A stretch of 64,000 nt of DNA from an uncultured Lachnospiraceae bacterium (GCA_905199445.1 CAJKGK010000004.1:1-64000), one strand, 5' to 3'; shown: positions 53,243 through 63,012, counted from the first letter of the stretch. Translations and numbers: made by a program. Notes: generated from the letters alone by a model not told the origin.

Positions 53243-54217
53243 ATGTCAAAGAATAAGACAATTGGTGTATTGACCAGCGGCGGCGATGCACCGGGAATGA
53301 ATGCAGCCATCCGTGCAATCGTACGTACAGCCATCAACAGCGGAATGAAGGTCAAAGGGATTCAGCGGGGTTTTGCAGGACTTCTGGACAATGAAATTAT
53401 TGATATGAACACGCGAAGTGTCTCAGAAATTATGCGTCGGGGCGGTACAATGCTTTTTACGGCAAGATGTGAAGCGTTTAAAACAGCTGAAGGCCAGAAA
53501 AAAGGCGCTGAAATTTTACGTGAAAACGGCATTGACGGTCTGATCGTCATCGGCGGTGACGGGTCCTTCCAGGGTGCTCAAAAACTGTCTGCCCTTGGAA
53601 TTAACACCATCGCCATTCCCGGAACCATTGATCTGGACATTGCCTGTACCGACTATACCATCGGCTTTGATACAGCCGTAAACACAGCCATGGCGGCCAT
53701 CGATAAAATAAAAGACACCTCTATGTCCCACGAGCGCTGCAGTATCGTGGAAGTTATGGGACGCAATGCCGGTTATATTGCCCTGTGGTGTGAAATTGCC
53801 AACGGTGCTGATGGTATTCTGATTCCTGAAAAAGAGGATTTTGATGAAGAAGAACTGATTAATACCATTCTCTCTAACCGGAAAAAAGGAAAAACTCACC
53901 ATGTTGTCATCAATGCAGAAGGTATCGGTCAATCCAATCGTCTGGCCCGCCGGATCGAGACAGCCACAGGCATCGAAACCCGTGCCACCATTTTAGGCCA
54001 TATTCAGCGCGGCGGCGCTCCGACGGCCAAAGACAGAGTTTATGCATCCACCATGGGCGCATATGCCGTAGATTTACTGCACAGAGGTGCCACCAACCGG
54101 GTCATTGCTTATCAAAACGGAAAATTCACTGACTTTGACATCAATGAAGCGCTGTCCATGACCAAAGGCATTGACGAGTATCAGTTTTTAGCAAGCCGCT
54201 TAATGGTTATGTATTAA
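53243..54217 (+). CDS. pfkA: 6-phosphofructokinase (ATP-type), variant active-site motif
   Basis: The 324-residue enzyme phosphorylates fructose 6-phosphate in glycolysis. It has GVLTSGGDAPGMNA, GGDGSFQGA (Gly after Asp, typical for ATP use) and PGTIDLDIACTDYTIGFDTA. The usual TIDND reads TIDLD: the catalytic Asp and the second Asp stay, but Asn becomes Leu. MGRNAGYIAL and GHIQRGGAPTAKDR are normal. I set the start at 53243 (GAGAGGAG upstream), not 53132. Single gene with its own promoter and terminator. Confidence 0.93.
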   Translation: MSKNKTIGVLTSGGDAPGMNAAIRAIVRTAINSGMKVKGIQRGFAGLLDNEIIDMNTRSVSEIMRRGGTMLFTARCEAFKTAEGQKKGAEILRENGIDGLIVIGGDGSFQGAQKLSALGINTIAIPGTIDLDIACTDYTIGFDTAVNTAMAAIDKIKDTSMSHERCSIVEVMGRNAGYIALWCEIANGADGILIPEKEDFDEEELINTILSNRKKGKTHHVVINAEGIGQSNRLARRIETATGIETRATILGHIQRGGAPTAKDRVYASTMGAYAVDLLHRGATNRVIAYQNGKFTDFDINEALSMTKGIDEYQFLASRLMVMY

Positions 54218-54270
54218 AAAATAAGTTCTCAGAGCATATATCCCAAGAGGCTTTGAGAACTTATTTTTTT
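54216..54270. terminator. Bidirectional terminator between pfkA and MATE genes
   Basis: AAAAATAAGTTCTCA and TGAGAACTTATTTTT (54216-54231 with 54254-54268) form a perfect stem with A/T-run flanks between the convergent genes. Confidence 0.85.
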
Positions 54271-55624
54271 AACCTTCCTTTTTTCTTAATTCCTTGTAAA
54301 ATCTGTACATCATTGGAATGCAGATCAAAAATGAAAAAATATCAGACACCGGCTGGGTGAGACAGACACCGGCAAGTCCCCAGACCGACGGCAGTATAAA
54401 AATCAATGGCAGAAAAAAGATACCCTGTCTGGCTGCAGACACAAAGGTAGCCTGCCCCGATTTTCCGATCACCTGAAATAACATGTTGCAAATCACATTC
54501 AGAGGCGCCAGTAAAAGCACCATACACTGGGCTCGGCAGGCAAAGGTACCGATGGCCACAACCTGGGCATCGTCAGCTCTGAACAGACGGATTAACCATG
54601 GCGCAAAAATAAAACCTCCGGCAGACAAAATACCAAGAACTACAGTGCCAAAAATCAATGAAAAGCGAATTGCACTTCGGACACGATCATATTTTTTAGC
54701 GCCATAATTATAGCCTACAACCGGCTGGAAGCCCTGCCCGAAACCGATCATCACAGAAAGCAGGAGCATAAAAATACGATTCACAATAGACATGGCTGCA
54801 ACCGCGGCATCGCCATATACAGCAGCATTCACATTCAACGCCACCGTGGCAATGCTGGCCAACCCCTGCCTGCACAGAGATGGGAGCCCTGTTTTAAGAA
54901 TACGCCCGTAAATTACAGGGTGCCTGGAAAGATTTCGTATACTCAGCTTGGAAATACTCTTTCCTCTGAGGAAAAAACTAAGCAATATAAAAAAGCTGAT
55001 GCACTGACTTAACACGGTAGCCATGGCAGCTCCGGATATTCCCAGATCAAAACCAAAAATAAACACTGGATCAAGAATAATATTAATGACGCCCCCCAGA
55101 GCAATACCGATCATAGACAGGGCAGCCTTGCCCTCGCCTCTAAGAATATTATTAAGCACAAAGGAGGCGCACATAATAGCCGCTCCAATAAGGATATATC
55201 TGGCATAATCCCTGGCATAGGGTAATATGGTGGGGGTTGCCCCCAATAGGCGCATTAATGGATCAATGAAAATCAAACCAAATACAGTGAGCACAAGTCC
55301 GAAAATAAACGCCATAAAAAAGCCGGTGGAAGCCACCTCGCTGGCTTCCTGGTTTTTCTTCTGCCCCAAAAGTCTGGACAGCTGACTGCCAGATCCCATA
55401 CCGATCATAAAACCAACGGCCTGAATAATCGCCATCAGGGAAAAAACAATGCCAACAGCACCGGCGGCACTGGTCCCCAGCTTTGCCACAAAAAATGTAT
55501 CGGCCATATTATAAATGGATGTTACAAGCATACTGATGATCGTCGGTATAGCCAAACGGATAATCAAAGGCGGCACCGGTGTCTGCGTCATTTTTATAAA
55601 CTGCGCTTCTTCTTTAGAATTCAT
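54269..55624 (-). CDS. MATE-family efflux transporter
   Basis: The 451-residue membrane protein has 12 hydrophobic segments, with LAIPTIISMLVTSIYNMADT at the start and MIGFGQGFQPVVGYNYGAKK in the second half. It overlaps the upstream MATE gene by 4 bases (ATGA), so the two are co-translated. It is clearly related to the 26.4-kb MATE protein, more than to its operon partner (seen from shared motifs). Substrate unknown. Confidence 0.9.
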   Translation of the reverse strand: MNSKEEAQFIKMTQTPVPPLIIRLAIPTIISMLVTSIYNMADTFFVAKLGTSAAGAVGIVFSLMAIIQAVGFMIGMGSGSQLSRLLGQKKNQEASEVASTGFFMAFIFGLVLTVFGLIFIDPLMRLLGATPTILPYARDYARYILIGAAIMCASFVLNNILRGEGKAALSMIGIALGGVINIILDPVFIFGFDLGISGAAMATVLSQCISFFILLSFFLRGKSISKLSIRNLSRHPVIYGRILKTGLPSLCRQGLASIATVALNVNAAVYGDAAVAAMSIVNRIFMLLLSVMIGFGQGFQPVVGYNYGAKKYDRVRSAIRFSLIFGTVVLGILSAGGFIFAPWLIRLFRADDAQVVAIGTFACRAQCMVLLLAPLNVICNMLFQVIGKSGQATFVSAARQGIFFLPLIFILPSVWGLAGVCLTQPVSDIFSFLICIPMMYRFYKELRKKEG

Positions 55625-56979
55625 TTTTCTATACCTCCCCGTCTCAGCCAGTTACCTTTCCATGCATACAATCCGGTCGTCAGCGCCGCAGTTGCCCAGG
55701 AAACACCATACCCCAGCATTACAGTCGTAAAAGAAGGCACTATAGCCCCTGCGATCCAGATCCAAAGCAGCCGCACACCGACCATATTGGATACCATCAT
55801 CACCATGGCAGAAATAGAACGGCCGGCACCGCGGAACACCCCGGCCAGCACCTGTGTAATCGCCAGCAGTATATACGCAGGCATGTTTATATACATAACC
55901 TGGCGTCCATAGCTGTTGACCACAGGATCCTGACTGAAAATTCTCAGAAGCTGACTGGCAAAACACAGAACAAGCACCGTTGCAGTCAGAGTATACCCTA
56001 CACTGAGCAGCAAGGTTTTCCATGCACCTTTTTTCACACGATCGTATTTTTTCGCCCCCAGATTCTGTCCCGTAAATGTCATGGCCGCCATCCCAAAGCT
56101 CATAATGGGCAGCATCACAAAGCCATCAATTTTTATATATGAGCTAAAACCCGCAATAGCATCTGCACCGAATGCATTAATATTAGACTGAACAATCACA
56201 TTGGAAAATGAAATAATGGCACTCTGAAGCCCGCTCGGAATACCCATGGTGAGAATCTGGCGCAAAAGCCTGCCATGAATTTTAATATCCTTCCATGTCA
56301 GCTTGTAAATATCATCATCTCTTGTCAGCGTAAGCAGCACAAGCAGCGCCGAAACTCCCTGAGCCGTAATCGTCGCATAAGCCACTCCGGCTACGCCCAT
56401 ATGGAAAACAACCACAAAAAGTAAATCCAGTACAATATTGACCACAGATGATATACATAAAAAATAAAGGGGACGTCTCGAATCGCCAACGCCTCTTAAA
56501 ATGCCTGCGCCCATATTATAAATTGCAGAAAACAGGGAACCCCAGAAAAAAATCCTCAGATAAACAACCGATTCTTTCATCACTTCCTCAGGCGTTCCCA
56601 TCAGCTGCAAAATCGTTGGAGACAAAAGGACGCCCAGGGCAATTAAAATCACGCCGCCGATCAAAGTGACAGCCATGGCCGTATGCACAGCCTTGTGAAT
56701 ATTCTCTTTATTCTTCGCCCCGTAATACTGGGAAATCACTACACTGGCACCGGTAGATATACCGACAAAAAGTCCTACAATCAGGTTAATCAGTGAATTG
56801 CTGGAGCCAACCGCGGCCAGTGCCTCTTTACCAATAAAATTTCCAACCACAATAGAATCTACCGTATTATACAACTGCTGAAAAAGATTACCGATGAGCA
56901 GCGGAATGGAAAATACAATAATTTCCCGTATAATATTCCCTTCGGTCATCATCTGAGTCTTCGCTTTTCTGACCCCCAT
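55621..56979 (-). CDS. MATE-family efflux transporter
   Basis: The 452-residue protein has 12 hydrophobic segments; IPLLIGNLFQQLYNTVDSIVVG opening in two pieces (IPLLIGNLFQQL and YNTVDSIVVGNFIG) and MSFGMAAMTFTGQNLGAKK place it in the MATE/DinF-type branch. It is the first of two overlapping MATE genes. AGGGAGG precedes the ATG. An upstream region with three TTGCCAAT repeats may control the pair. Confidence 0.9.
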   Translation of the reverse strand: MGVRKAKTQMMTEGNIIREIIVFSIPLLIGNLFQQLYNTVDSIVVGNFIGKEALAAVGSSNSLINLIVGLFVGISTGASVVISQYYGAKNKENIHKAVHTAMAVTLIGGVILIALGVLLSPTILQLMGTPEEVMKESVVYLRIFFWGSLFSAIYNMGAGILRGVGDSRRPLYFLCISSVVNIVLDLLFVVVFHMGVAGVAYATITAQGVSALLVLLTLTRDDDIYKLTWKDIKIHGRLLRQILTMGIPSGLQSAIISFSNVIVQSNINAFGADAIAGFSSYIKIDGFVMLPIMSFGMAAMTFTGQNLGAKKYDRVKKGAWKTLLLSVGYTLTATVLVLCFASQLLRIFSQDPVVNSYGRQVMYINMPAYILLAITQVLAGVFRGAGRSISAMVMMVSNMVGVRLLWIWIAGAIVPSFTTVMLGYGVSWATAALTTGLYAWKGNWLRRGGIEK

Positions 56980-57067
56980 AAAAAATCCTCCCTACATTTT
57001 TTCAAAAATACTTCCAATAAACCATATTGTAATGACAACACCACTTTCTAACGACGACACCTCAATC

Positions 57068-57149
57068 ATTGGCAAAACAACAATTGGCAGTACAATAGTT
57101 GTATTGGCAACTTTTAATTTATTATAGCATCCGAACGTACGAAAGGCAA
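57068..57149 (-). promoter_or_regulatory. Promoter and repeat operators of the MATE pair
   Basis: On the minus strand TTGCCT (57144-57149) and TATAAT (57121-57126) are 17 bases apart. Just downstream, three copies of TGCCAAT (57103-57109, 57083-57089, 57068-57074) occur, with a TACAA/TTGTA dyad (57091-57103) between two of them. This looks like a repressor or activator site in the first 50 bases of the leader. The rest of 56980-57240 holds nothing clear except a weak T-run hairpin near 57173-57197, possibly hisC's terminator. Confidence 0.5.
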
Positions 57150-57240
57150 TACGCAAAAACCTTTCCAAACACGAAAAAAAACACCCATAGCCATGGAACT
57201 GACCGTAGATGCCTTTATTCGTCTTTTGTCTTTGAATGTC

Positions 57241-58302
57241 TTATAACCTGTGAATATATTGCTCTAAAAATGCAATGAGGGTTCTCATCTGCTCATCTGT
57301 TCCAATGGTAATTCGCAAATAGCGGTCAATGACGGGCTGATTGAAATAACGCACATAAATCCCGCTTTGACGCAGTGCATGAAACAGTTCTCCGGCATCA
57401 AATTCCGGATGGGACGCAAAGATAAAGTTAGCTTTGGAATCCGGAAATACAAAACCCAGGCGTCTAAGCGCCGCTTTGGTCCATTCCCTGGTTTTAATAA
57501 TTTTAGAAACACATGCCTTAAAATACGCCTGATCTTCCAAAGCCGCAGCCCCCATCAGCTGGGCCGGAAGATTCATTGTATAGGAATTAATGGAATAGTG
57601 AACATCATTCATGGCCTTAATCAGCTCCGGCGCACCCACGGCAAAACCGATACGAAGCCCGGCCATGGATCTGGATTTGGAAAAAGTCTGCACCACAAGC
57701 AGATTATCATATCGATCAATCAGCGGCAGCGCCGACGATCCGCCAAAATCAACATAAGCCTCATCAATAATGACAACAGAGTCTCTGTTATGCTCCAAAA
57801 TATCCTCGATCACCGCCAACGGCTCACCTATACCTGTGGGGGCATTGGGATTTGGAAAAATAACGCCGCCGTTGGGGCCGTAATAATCCCTGCTCACAAT
57901 GTGAAAGTCCTTGTCCAGCGGTCTTACCTCATAAGGAATCCGATACACATCTGCCCATACAGGATAAAAAGAATAGGTAATATCCGGAAACAACACCGGG
58001 CGTACAGAGTTAAAAAAAGTCAAAAATGCAACAGACAGCACGTCATCTGATCCCACACCCACAAAAATCTGATCTTCCTCAACCCCATAGGTTTTGGCCA
58101 GCGCATTTACAAGCGGACCTGCGCCTGGATCCGGGTAAAGTCTGAGCCGCTCATCTTCCATGGTTTGCCGGATATGAGCCACGCCAGGTGCCGGCGGATA
58201 TGGATTTTCATTTGTATTTAATTTAATCATACCCGGACAATTTGGCTGCTCGCCTGGTGTATAAGGCACAACCCGACGGATTTTATCTTCCCATAGTTTC
58301 AT
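57241..58302 (-). CDS. hisC: Histidinol-phosphate aminotransferase
   Basis: The 353-residue PLP enzyme transfers an amino group in histidine synthesis (or acts on aromatic substrates). It has LNTNENPYPP, FPNPNAPTG (substrate Asn), IIDEAYVDFGG (Asp-Tyr) and TFSKSRSMAGLRIG with the PLP Lys, then RFTIGT-like RITIGTDEQM at the end. No other his genes are nearby; it follows an aspartate-type aminotransferase by 32 bases, so the pair may serve amino acid synthesis in general. Confidence 0.88.
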   Translation of the reverse strand: MKLWEDKIRRVVPYTPGEQPNCPGMIKLNTNENPYPPAPGVAHIRQTMEDERLRLYPDPGAGPLVNALAKTYGVEEDQIFVGVGSDDVLSVAFLTFFNSVRPVLFPDITYSFYPVWADVYRIPYEVRPLDKDFHIVSRDYYGPNGGVIFPNPNAPTGIGEPLAVIEDILEHNRDSVVIIDEAYVDFGGSSALPLIDRYDNLLVVQTFSKSRSMAGLRIGFAVGAPELIKAMNDVHYSINSYTMNLPAQLMGAAALEDQAYFKACVSKIIKTREWTKAALRRLGFVFPDSKANFIFASHPEFDAGELFHALRQSGIYVRYFNQPVIDRYLRITIGTDEQMRTLIAFLEQYIHRL

Positions 58303-58334
58303 ATTCTCATCTCCGGTTTTATATCAAAATACGA

Positions 58335-59528
58335 TTATTTTGCAAAATACTGTTTTGCCAGACGTTCAAACGCAGGCAGTGAACGTTCAATCATATCATA
58401 AGGCACACAGTAGGCCAGACGGACATAGCCCGGGCAGCCAAAAGTTGTAGCTGAAACAAGAATAATGTTCTGCTTTTTTGCCTCCTGCACGAACGCTTTT
58501 TCATCTGCTGTCGGTGATTTGACAAACAAATAAAAGGCACCCTGCGGCTTCACACACTCAAACCCCAGCTTCGTCAGCCCGTTATATAAAAGCATCCGAT
58601 TGCGGTCATAGGCCTCTACATCCGTCTTTTCATACAGACATCTTTTGGCTACCAGCTGAAACATGGAAGGTGCATTAATATATCCCAGGCAGCGGTTTGC
58701 CACCACAAGGGCTGACTGCATCTCTTTATATTCGTCAATCTGATTCGGTATAGCCAGGTAGCCGATTCTCTCACCTGGCAGGGAAAGAGATTTACTGAAT
58801 GAGTAACATACAATACAATTTTTAATATGTTTTGTCATAAACGGCACCTGAACGCCATCATAAACAAGTTCACGGTATGGTTCATCCGAAATTACATAAA
58901 TAGGATGACCGATCCGCTTTTCTGCCTTTTCAAGAATCCGCTGCAGCCGATCCAGTGTTTCAGCAGAATATACAGCACCTGAAGGATTATTGGGATTATT
59001 GATAATCATACATTTTGTTTTTTCATTAATGTAGGCATCCACAACATCCAGATTTAACTGGAAGGTTTCTGTGTCTGCCGGCACAACCACCGTATCACCG
59101 CCAAAATTTGAAATATAGCTTCGGTATTCACCAAAAAACGGGGCAAAACAGATGACCTCATCCCGGTAATTCAGCAGTGTACGCAGGACGCAGTTAAGTC
59201 CTCCGGCCGCACCGGCTGTCATAATAATATTTTCCCGTATGAAATTTGTGTCAAAACGCTTATTCAGGGATTCGGCCACAGCATCCCTCACTTCTTCGTA
59301 ACCGGAATTATTCATATAACCATGAATAAAATTAGGGTCATTATTTTCCAGAATGTCATAAATTGCCTCTTTGACAACCGCCGGCGGTGCCACACTGGGA
59401 TTACCCAGGCTGAAATCATATACATTTTCCTTGCCAACCACTGCAGCCAGTTCCACACCTTCCTCAAACAGACGGCGAATCACCGAACTGTTGGCCACAA
59501 GATTTTCCATATTTTTAGAAATAACCAT
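58335..59528 (-). CDS. Class I/II PLP-dependent aminotransferase (aspartate aminotransferase-like)
   Basis: The 397-residue enzyme has FSLGNPSVAPP, NNPNNPSGAVYS, ISDEPYRELVY and YSFSKSLSLPGERIGY (PLP Lys), features of the AspB-type fold. Pyruvate- or alpha-ketoglutarate-linked transamination is likely, but the amino donor is unknown. It is the first gene of an operon with hisC and has a good promoter. Confidence 0.88.
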   Translation of the reverse strand: MVISKNMENLVANSSVIRRLFEEGVELAAVVGKENVYDFSLGNPSVAPPAVVKEAIYDILENNDPNFIHGYMNNSGYEEVRDAVAESLNKRFDTNFIRENIIMTAGAAGGLNCVLRTLLNYRDEVICFAPFFGEYRSYISNFGGDTVVVPADTETFQLNLDVVDAYINEKTKCMIINNPNNPSGAVYSAETLDRLQRILEKAEKRIGHPIYVISDEPYRELVYDGVQVPFMTKHIKNCIVCYSFSKSLSLPGERIGYLAIPNQIDEYKEMQSALVVANRCLGYINAPSMFQLVAKRCLYEKTDVEAYDRNRMLLYNGLTKLGFECVKPQGAFYLFVKSPTADEKAFVQEAKKQNIILVSATTFGCPGYVRLAYCVPYDMIERSLPAFERLAKQYFAK

Positions 59529-59604
59529 CGTAAAGACCTCTTTTGCTCAATTTTACTTTCTCACTTTAAACCAATATATATGTTATCACTTTAAATTATT
59601 ATCC

Positions 59605-59633
59605 ATCATATCAGAAATCATCTCATGTTTCAA
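59605..59633 (-). promoter_or_regulatory. Promoter of the aminotransferase-hisC operon
   Basis: On the minus strand TTGAAA (59628-59633) and TATGAT (59605-59610) are exactly 17 bases apart, about 75 bases upstream of the start. Confidence 0.72.
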
Positions 59634-59652
59634 CCATTTTTCAATAACATAG

Positions 59653-59703
59653 CAAAAAAAGAAATGCCTTACCTTAATCACCGGTGATCAAGGCAAAGCA
59701 TTT
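59653..59703 (-). terminator. Terminator of the rpmE-prfA operon
   Basis: A nearly perfect hairpin of about 20 bp (59662-59682 with 59683-59703, centre CACCGGTG) is followed on the minus strand by TTTTTTT, 48 bases past the prfA stop. Confidence 0.88.
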
Positions 59704-59750
59704 ACTTCTTATATCTCATAATCTCAAACCCACGAAAGGGCCTCATATTT

Positions 59751-60827
59751 TCACTGATTTTCCTGCATATTGGACAGCTTTGCCGCCTGATCGGCCGCTA
59801 TAAGACTGTCAATAATCTCATCCAGATCCCCGTCCATGACCGCATCCAGACGGTGCAGTGTCAGTTTAATCCGGTGATCCGTACACCGGCCCTGTGGAAA
59901 GTTGTAGGTACGGATTTTTTCAGAACGATCTCCCGTTCCAACCTGATTTTTCCGGAGAGAAGCCTCTTCTTTCTGCTTTTTCTCCAACTCAAGATCATAT
60001 AATCTGGAACGAAGTACCTTAAGACCTTTTTCCTTATTTTTAAGCTGGGATTTTTCATCCTGACAGGAAATCACAATCCCCGTTGGGATATGGGTAATAC
60101 GAACCGCAGAGTCCGTTGTATTTACACACTGTCCGCCGTTTCCTGAAGCCCTGAAAACATCGATACGTACATCGTTCATATCCAGCTGTACATCCACATC
60201 TTCGGCTTCCGGCATAATCGCAACCGTAACCGTTGATGTATGAATCCGTCCACCGGATTCGGTTTCAGGTACTCTCTGCACACGGTGTACACCACTCTCA
60301 AACTTCAGTCTGGAATAAGCACCGTTTCCGTTGATCATAAAAATCACTTCTTTAAAGCCGCCGATTCCGTTTTCGTTAACACTCATCATATCCACTTTCC
60401 AACGGCGGGATTCGGCATATTTGGTGTACATTCTAAAAAGCTCGGCAGCAAACAGGGCAGCCTCATCACCGCCGGCACCGGCACGAATTTCTACAATAAC
60501 GTTTTTTTCATCCATAGGATCTTTGGGAATCAGAAGAATTTTCAGTTCATTTTCAATATCCGTTATTCTGGTCTTACATTCTGTCAGTTCTTCCTTTAAA
60601 AGCTCCCGCATTTCCTCGTCATTTTCGGTTTCCAGCATTTCCAGACTATCTTCGATACTCTGCCTGGTATTTTTATATTCTGTATATTTATCAGCAATCG
60701 GGGCCAGATCCGTCTGTTCTTTCATCAGTTTTCGGAATCTTGGCTGATCATTCACAACAGCAGGATCATTGAGTTCTTCCATAACCTGCTGATATCGGAT
60801 TAAAATATCATCCAATTTATCAAACAT
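59751..60827 (-). CDS. prfA: Peptide chain release factor 1
   Basis: The 358-residue factor reads UAA and UAG and frees the peptide. It has the helical N-terminal domain (1-100), the PVT-type recognition region near residue 185, and the catalytic GGQ in ASGNGGQCVN (about 230). Downstream of prmC, whose enzyme methylates this Gln. Family length is normal. RBS GGAGG lies 9 bases upstream. Confidence 0.97.
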   Translation of the reverse strand: MFDKLDDILIRYQQVMEELNDPAVVNDQPRFRKLMKEQTDLAPIADKYTEYKNTRQSIEDSLEMLETENDEEMRELLKEELTECKTRITDIENELKILLIPKDPMDEKNVIVEIRAGAGGDEAALFAAELFRMYTKYAESRRWKVDMMSVNENGIGGFKEVIFMINGNGAYSRLKFESGVHRVQRVPETESGGRIHTSTVTVAIMPEAEDVDVQLDMNDVRIDVFRASGNGGQCVNTTDSAVRITHIPTGIVISCQDEKSQLKNKEKGLKVLRSRLYDLELEKKQKEEASLRKNQVGTGDRSEKIRTYNFPQGRCTDHRIKLTLHRLDAVMDGDLDEIIDSLIAADQAAKLSNMQENQ

Positions 60828-60862
60828 ATCGGTTCCTCCATTATATCATTCTTGATGATGAT

Positions 60863-61720
60863 TTATTTTACAGCATATACAATCCGGTCCAGTCCCGCCA
60901 GGTCTTTCTTTACATGGACCTGCCCAAAACCGTTTTTCTCAAGCATATGACACACATCATCTGCCTGGTTCCAGCCGATTTCAAAAAAAAGCATACCTTC
61001 AGGCATCAGATAATCACCGGCCTGCTCAATAATTTTTCTGTAAAAATACAGGCCATCCCCGTGACCGTCCAGAGCCATATAAGGTTCATGTCCCACTTCC
61101 TCCATTAAACCAGGGATCTCATCCGTGGGAATATAGGGGGGATTTGAAACAATCACATCAAATTTCTCATGAACATTTTCAAATAAATCACTCTGAATCA
61201 GTTCAAATGTCTGATCCACTCTGTGTGTCTCCCTCAAATGCGTATCCAAAAGACGGTCTGCATTGGTCTGAGCCACATGAAGGGCAGCCTGAGAAAGATC
61301 GACGCCTACCCCTCTTTTTGCATTTCCCAGTGCCATCAGACTGATCAAAATGCAGCCTGAGCCTGTACACATATCCAGAATCGATGCATCCTTTGGCATG
61401 GCCGAAAGCACAGTTTCTACAAGAACCTCTGTATCCAGCCTTGGAATCAGCACATTTTCATTAACCGTAAATTCCAGCCCCATAAAATTTTGTGTTCCTG
61501 TAATATATTGGAGCGGTTTTTTCCCGGCCCGCTCTTCGATCATACGTCTGTAACATTGACTTTGAGTTTCATCTGCCGCGACATCCGGATGAATCAGATA
61601 ATCCACACGGTTAATGCCAAAAGCATATTCCAACAAGTACCAGGCATCCACCGATGCATCCACAATCTGACATTTCTTTAAAAATTCCGTTCCCCACTCA
61701 AGCAGCTGCCGTAATGTCAT
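60863..61720 (-). CDS. prmC: Release factor glutamine methyltransferase
   Basis: The 285-residue SAM-dependent methyltransferase modifies the GGQ glutamine of release factors. It has the N-terminal helical domain, the SAM motif ILDMCTGSGCI, and the catalytic NPPYIP (about 190-195). It overlaps the end of the DUF1385 gene by one base (TGATG) and lies 35 bases upstream of prfA. Confidence 0.95.
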   Translation of the reverse strand: MTLRQLLEWGTEFLKKCQIVDASVDAWYLLEYAFGINRVDYLIHPDVAADETQSQCYRRMIEERAGKKPLQYITGTQNFMGLEFTVNENVLIPRLDTEVLVETVLSAMPKDASILDMCTGSGCILISLMALGNAKRGVGVDLSQAALHVAQTNADRLLDTHLRETHRVDQTFELIQSDLFENVHEKFDVIVSNPPYIPTDEIPGLMEEVGHEPYMALDGHGDGLYFYRKIIEQAGDYLMPEGMLFFEIGWNQADDVCHMLEKNGFGQVHVKKDLAGLDRIVYAVK

Positions 61721-62685
61721 CAGCGCTCCACCTTTCCCGCCTGAGCACCGCAGGATTCACGGCGAACCTCATCCTGAAAGGCTCTCCAGTCATAAATAGC
61801 TTCAACAGAGGCGATGGCTGCTTCCAGCATGTCCATATCCGGTTCTCTTGTTGTCAGTCTTTGCAAAGCCATTCCCGGCTTACTGATCACATTAACAATT
61901 TTTGACTCACTGCGTCCGGCCCATTGAATGATTTCATAAGCCACACCGGCAATAACAGGGACAAGTAAAATTCTGCAAATAACCTTAAGCGCCATATGTT
62001 GTACAGGGAAAATCTGGAAAAACAACAGGAAAAAGATAATACTTAAAATGACCACAATAAGCAGAAAGCTTGTTCCGCATCTTTTATGGAATCTTGAATA
62101 TTTCATGGCATTTTCCGGCGTCAGTTCCTCTCCGTGCTCAATGCAGTTAATTGTTTTATGTTCAGCGCCGTGATACATAAATACTCTTTGAATATCTTTC
62201 ATCCTGGATATAAGAATGATATAGCCCATAAACAGAAGAACCCGCACAATCCCCTCAATGATTCCCAGAATCCAGGAAGACTGTATCAGACGGCTAAACA
62301 AATCTGAAATAAAAAAGGGCAGCACCATAAACAGGCCGATCGCTACGGCGATGGACAGGGCAACGGTGAGCCCCATGATCAATTTGTCCTTAAAGCTTTC
62401 CTGGGCAGGCGCCTGTCCGTCTGCGGAAGCATTTTCTTCATCATCATAAAAACTGGCGGAATAAGTCAGTGTGGACATTCCCAAAACCAGGGAATCTATA
62501 AACGCAAAAATTCCTCTTATAATCGGAACCTTTCTAAGTCTCAGTCTGGATACAAGCCCTACATAGGTATCTTTTTTGACCTGCAGCTGTCCGTCAGGCT
62601 TTCGCACAGTTACGGCGTAATCATCACCATAGCGCATCATCACACCCTCGATCACAGCCTGGCCGCCAACCTTGGCATATTTCAT
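61720..62685 (-). CDS. DUF1385 family membrane protein (YqhQ-like)
   Basis: The 321-residue protein has the DUF1385 opening GGQAVIEGVMMR, four or five hydrophobic segments, and YHGAEHKTINCIEHGEELT, a conserved His/Glu-rich motif that might bind metal. YqhQ-like proteins are found in many Firmicutes, often beside rpmE-prmC-prfA; function is not established. It lies between rpmE and prmC in this run. Confidence 0.88.
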   Translation of the reverse strand: MKYAKVGGQAVIEGVMMRYGDDYAVTVRKPDGQLQVKKDTYVGLVSRLRLRKVPIIRGIFAFIDSLVLGMSTLTYSASFYDDEENASADGQAPAQESFKDKLIMGLTVALSIAVAIGLFMVLPFFISDLFSRLIQSSWILGIIEGIVRVLLFMGYIILISRMKDIQRVFMYHGAEHKTINCIEHGEELTPENAMKYSRFHKRCGTSFLLIVVILSIIFFLLFFQIFPVQHMALKVICRILLVPVIAGVAYEIIQWAGRSESKIVNVISKPGMALQRLTTREPDMDMLEAAIASVEAIYDWRAFQDEVRRESCGAQAGKVER

Positions 62686-62765
62686 AATTCACCTGCTTTC
62701 TAAACCATAAGCCCCAACATGATTAAAGAGCCGATGGTTTGCAAAATCAGAACTTTTTTACAAAA

Positions 62766-62797
62766 ATAGGTTGAGACTCTGAAGAATCCCAACCTAA
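62766..62797 (-). terminator. Hairpin after rpmE
   Basis: AGGTTG/CAACCT (62768-62773 with 62791-62796) plus inner pairs form a stem, followed on the minus strand by ATTTTTG. It may partly terminate after rpmE, giving more L31 than downstream products. Confidence 0.6.
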
Positions 62798-62805
62798 CTT
62801 TTTTA

Positions 62806-63012
62806 TTATTCCTGAGTGATACCATATTTACGATTGAACTTGTCAATACGGCCACGAGCTGCAGCTGCTTTCTGCTGACCTGTATAAAATGAATGGCATT
62901 TGGAGCAGATTTCAACGTGGATTTCCGGTTTTGTGGAACCTGTAACGAATTCGTTACCGCAGTTGCATGTTACTTTTGCCTGGTAATACTTTGGATGGAT
63001 TCCTTCTCTCAT
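62806..63012 (-). CDS. rpmE: 50S ribosomal protein L31 (zinc-binding type)
   Basis: The 68-residue protein has MREGIHPKY at the start and four zinc-binding cysteines (C-N-C near residue 15 and CSKC near residue 34), the C+ form of L31. ATG at 63012 follows AGAGAGGTG by 6 bases; a GTG three codons earlier is less likely. It is preceded by a strong promoter and a hairpin leader. Confidence 0.95.
   Translation of the reverse strand: MREGIHPKYYQAKVTCNCGNEFVTGSTKPEIHVEICSKCHSFYTGQQKAAAARGRIDKFNRKYGITQE

Noticed and set aside
57367..58050. 227-codon plus-strand open frame
   Set aside because: It lies antisense to hisC, whose PLP motifs are clear; its translation is rich in basic and low-complexity stretches.
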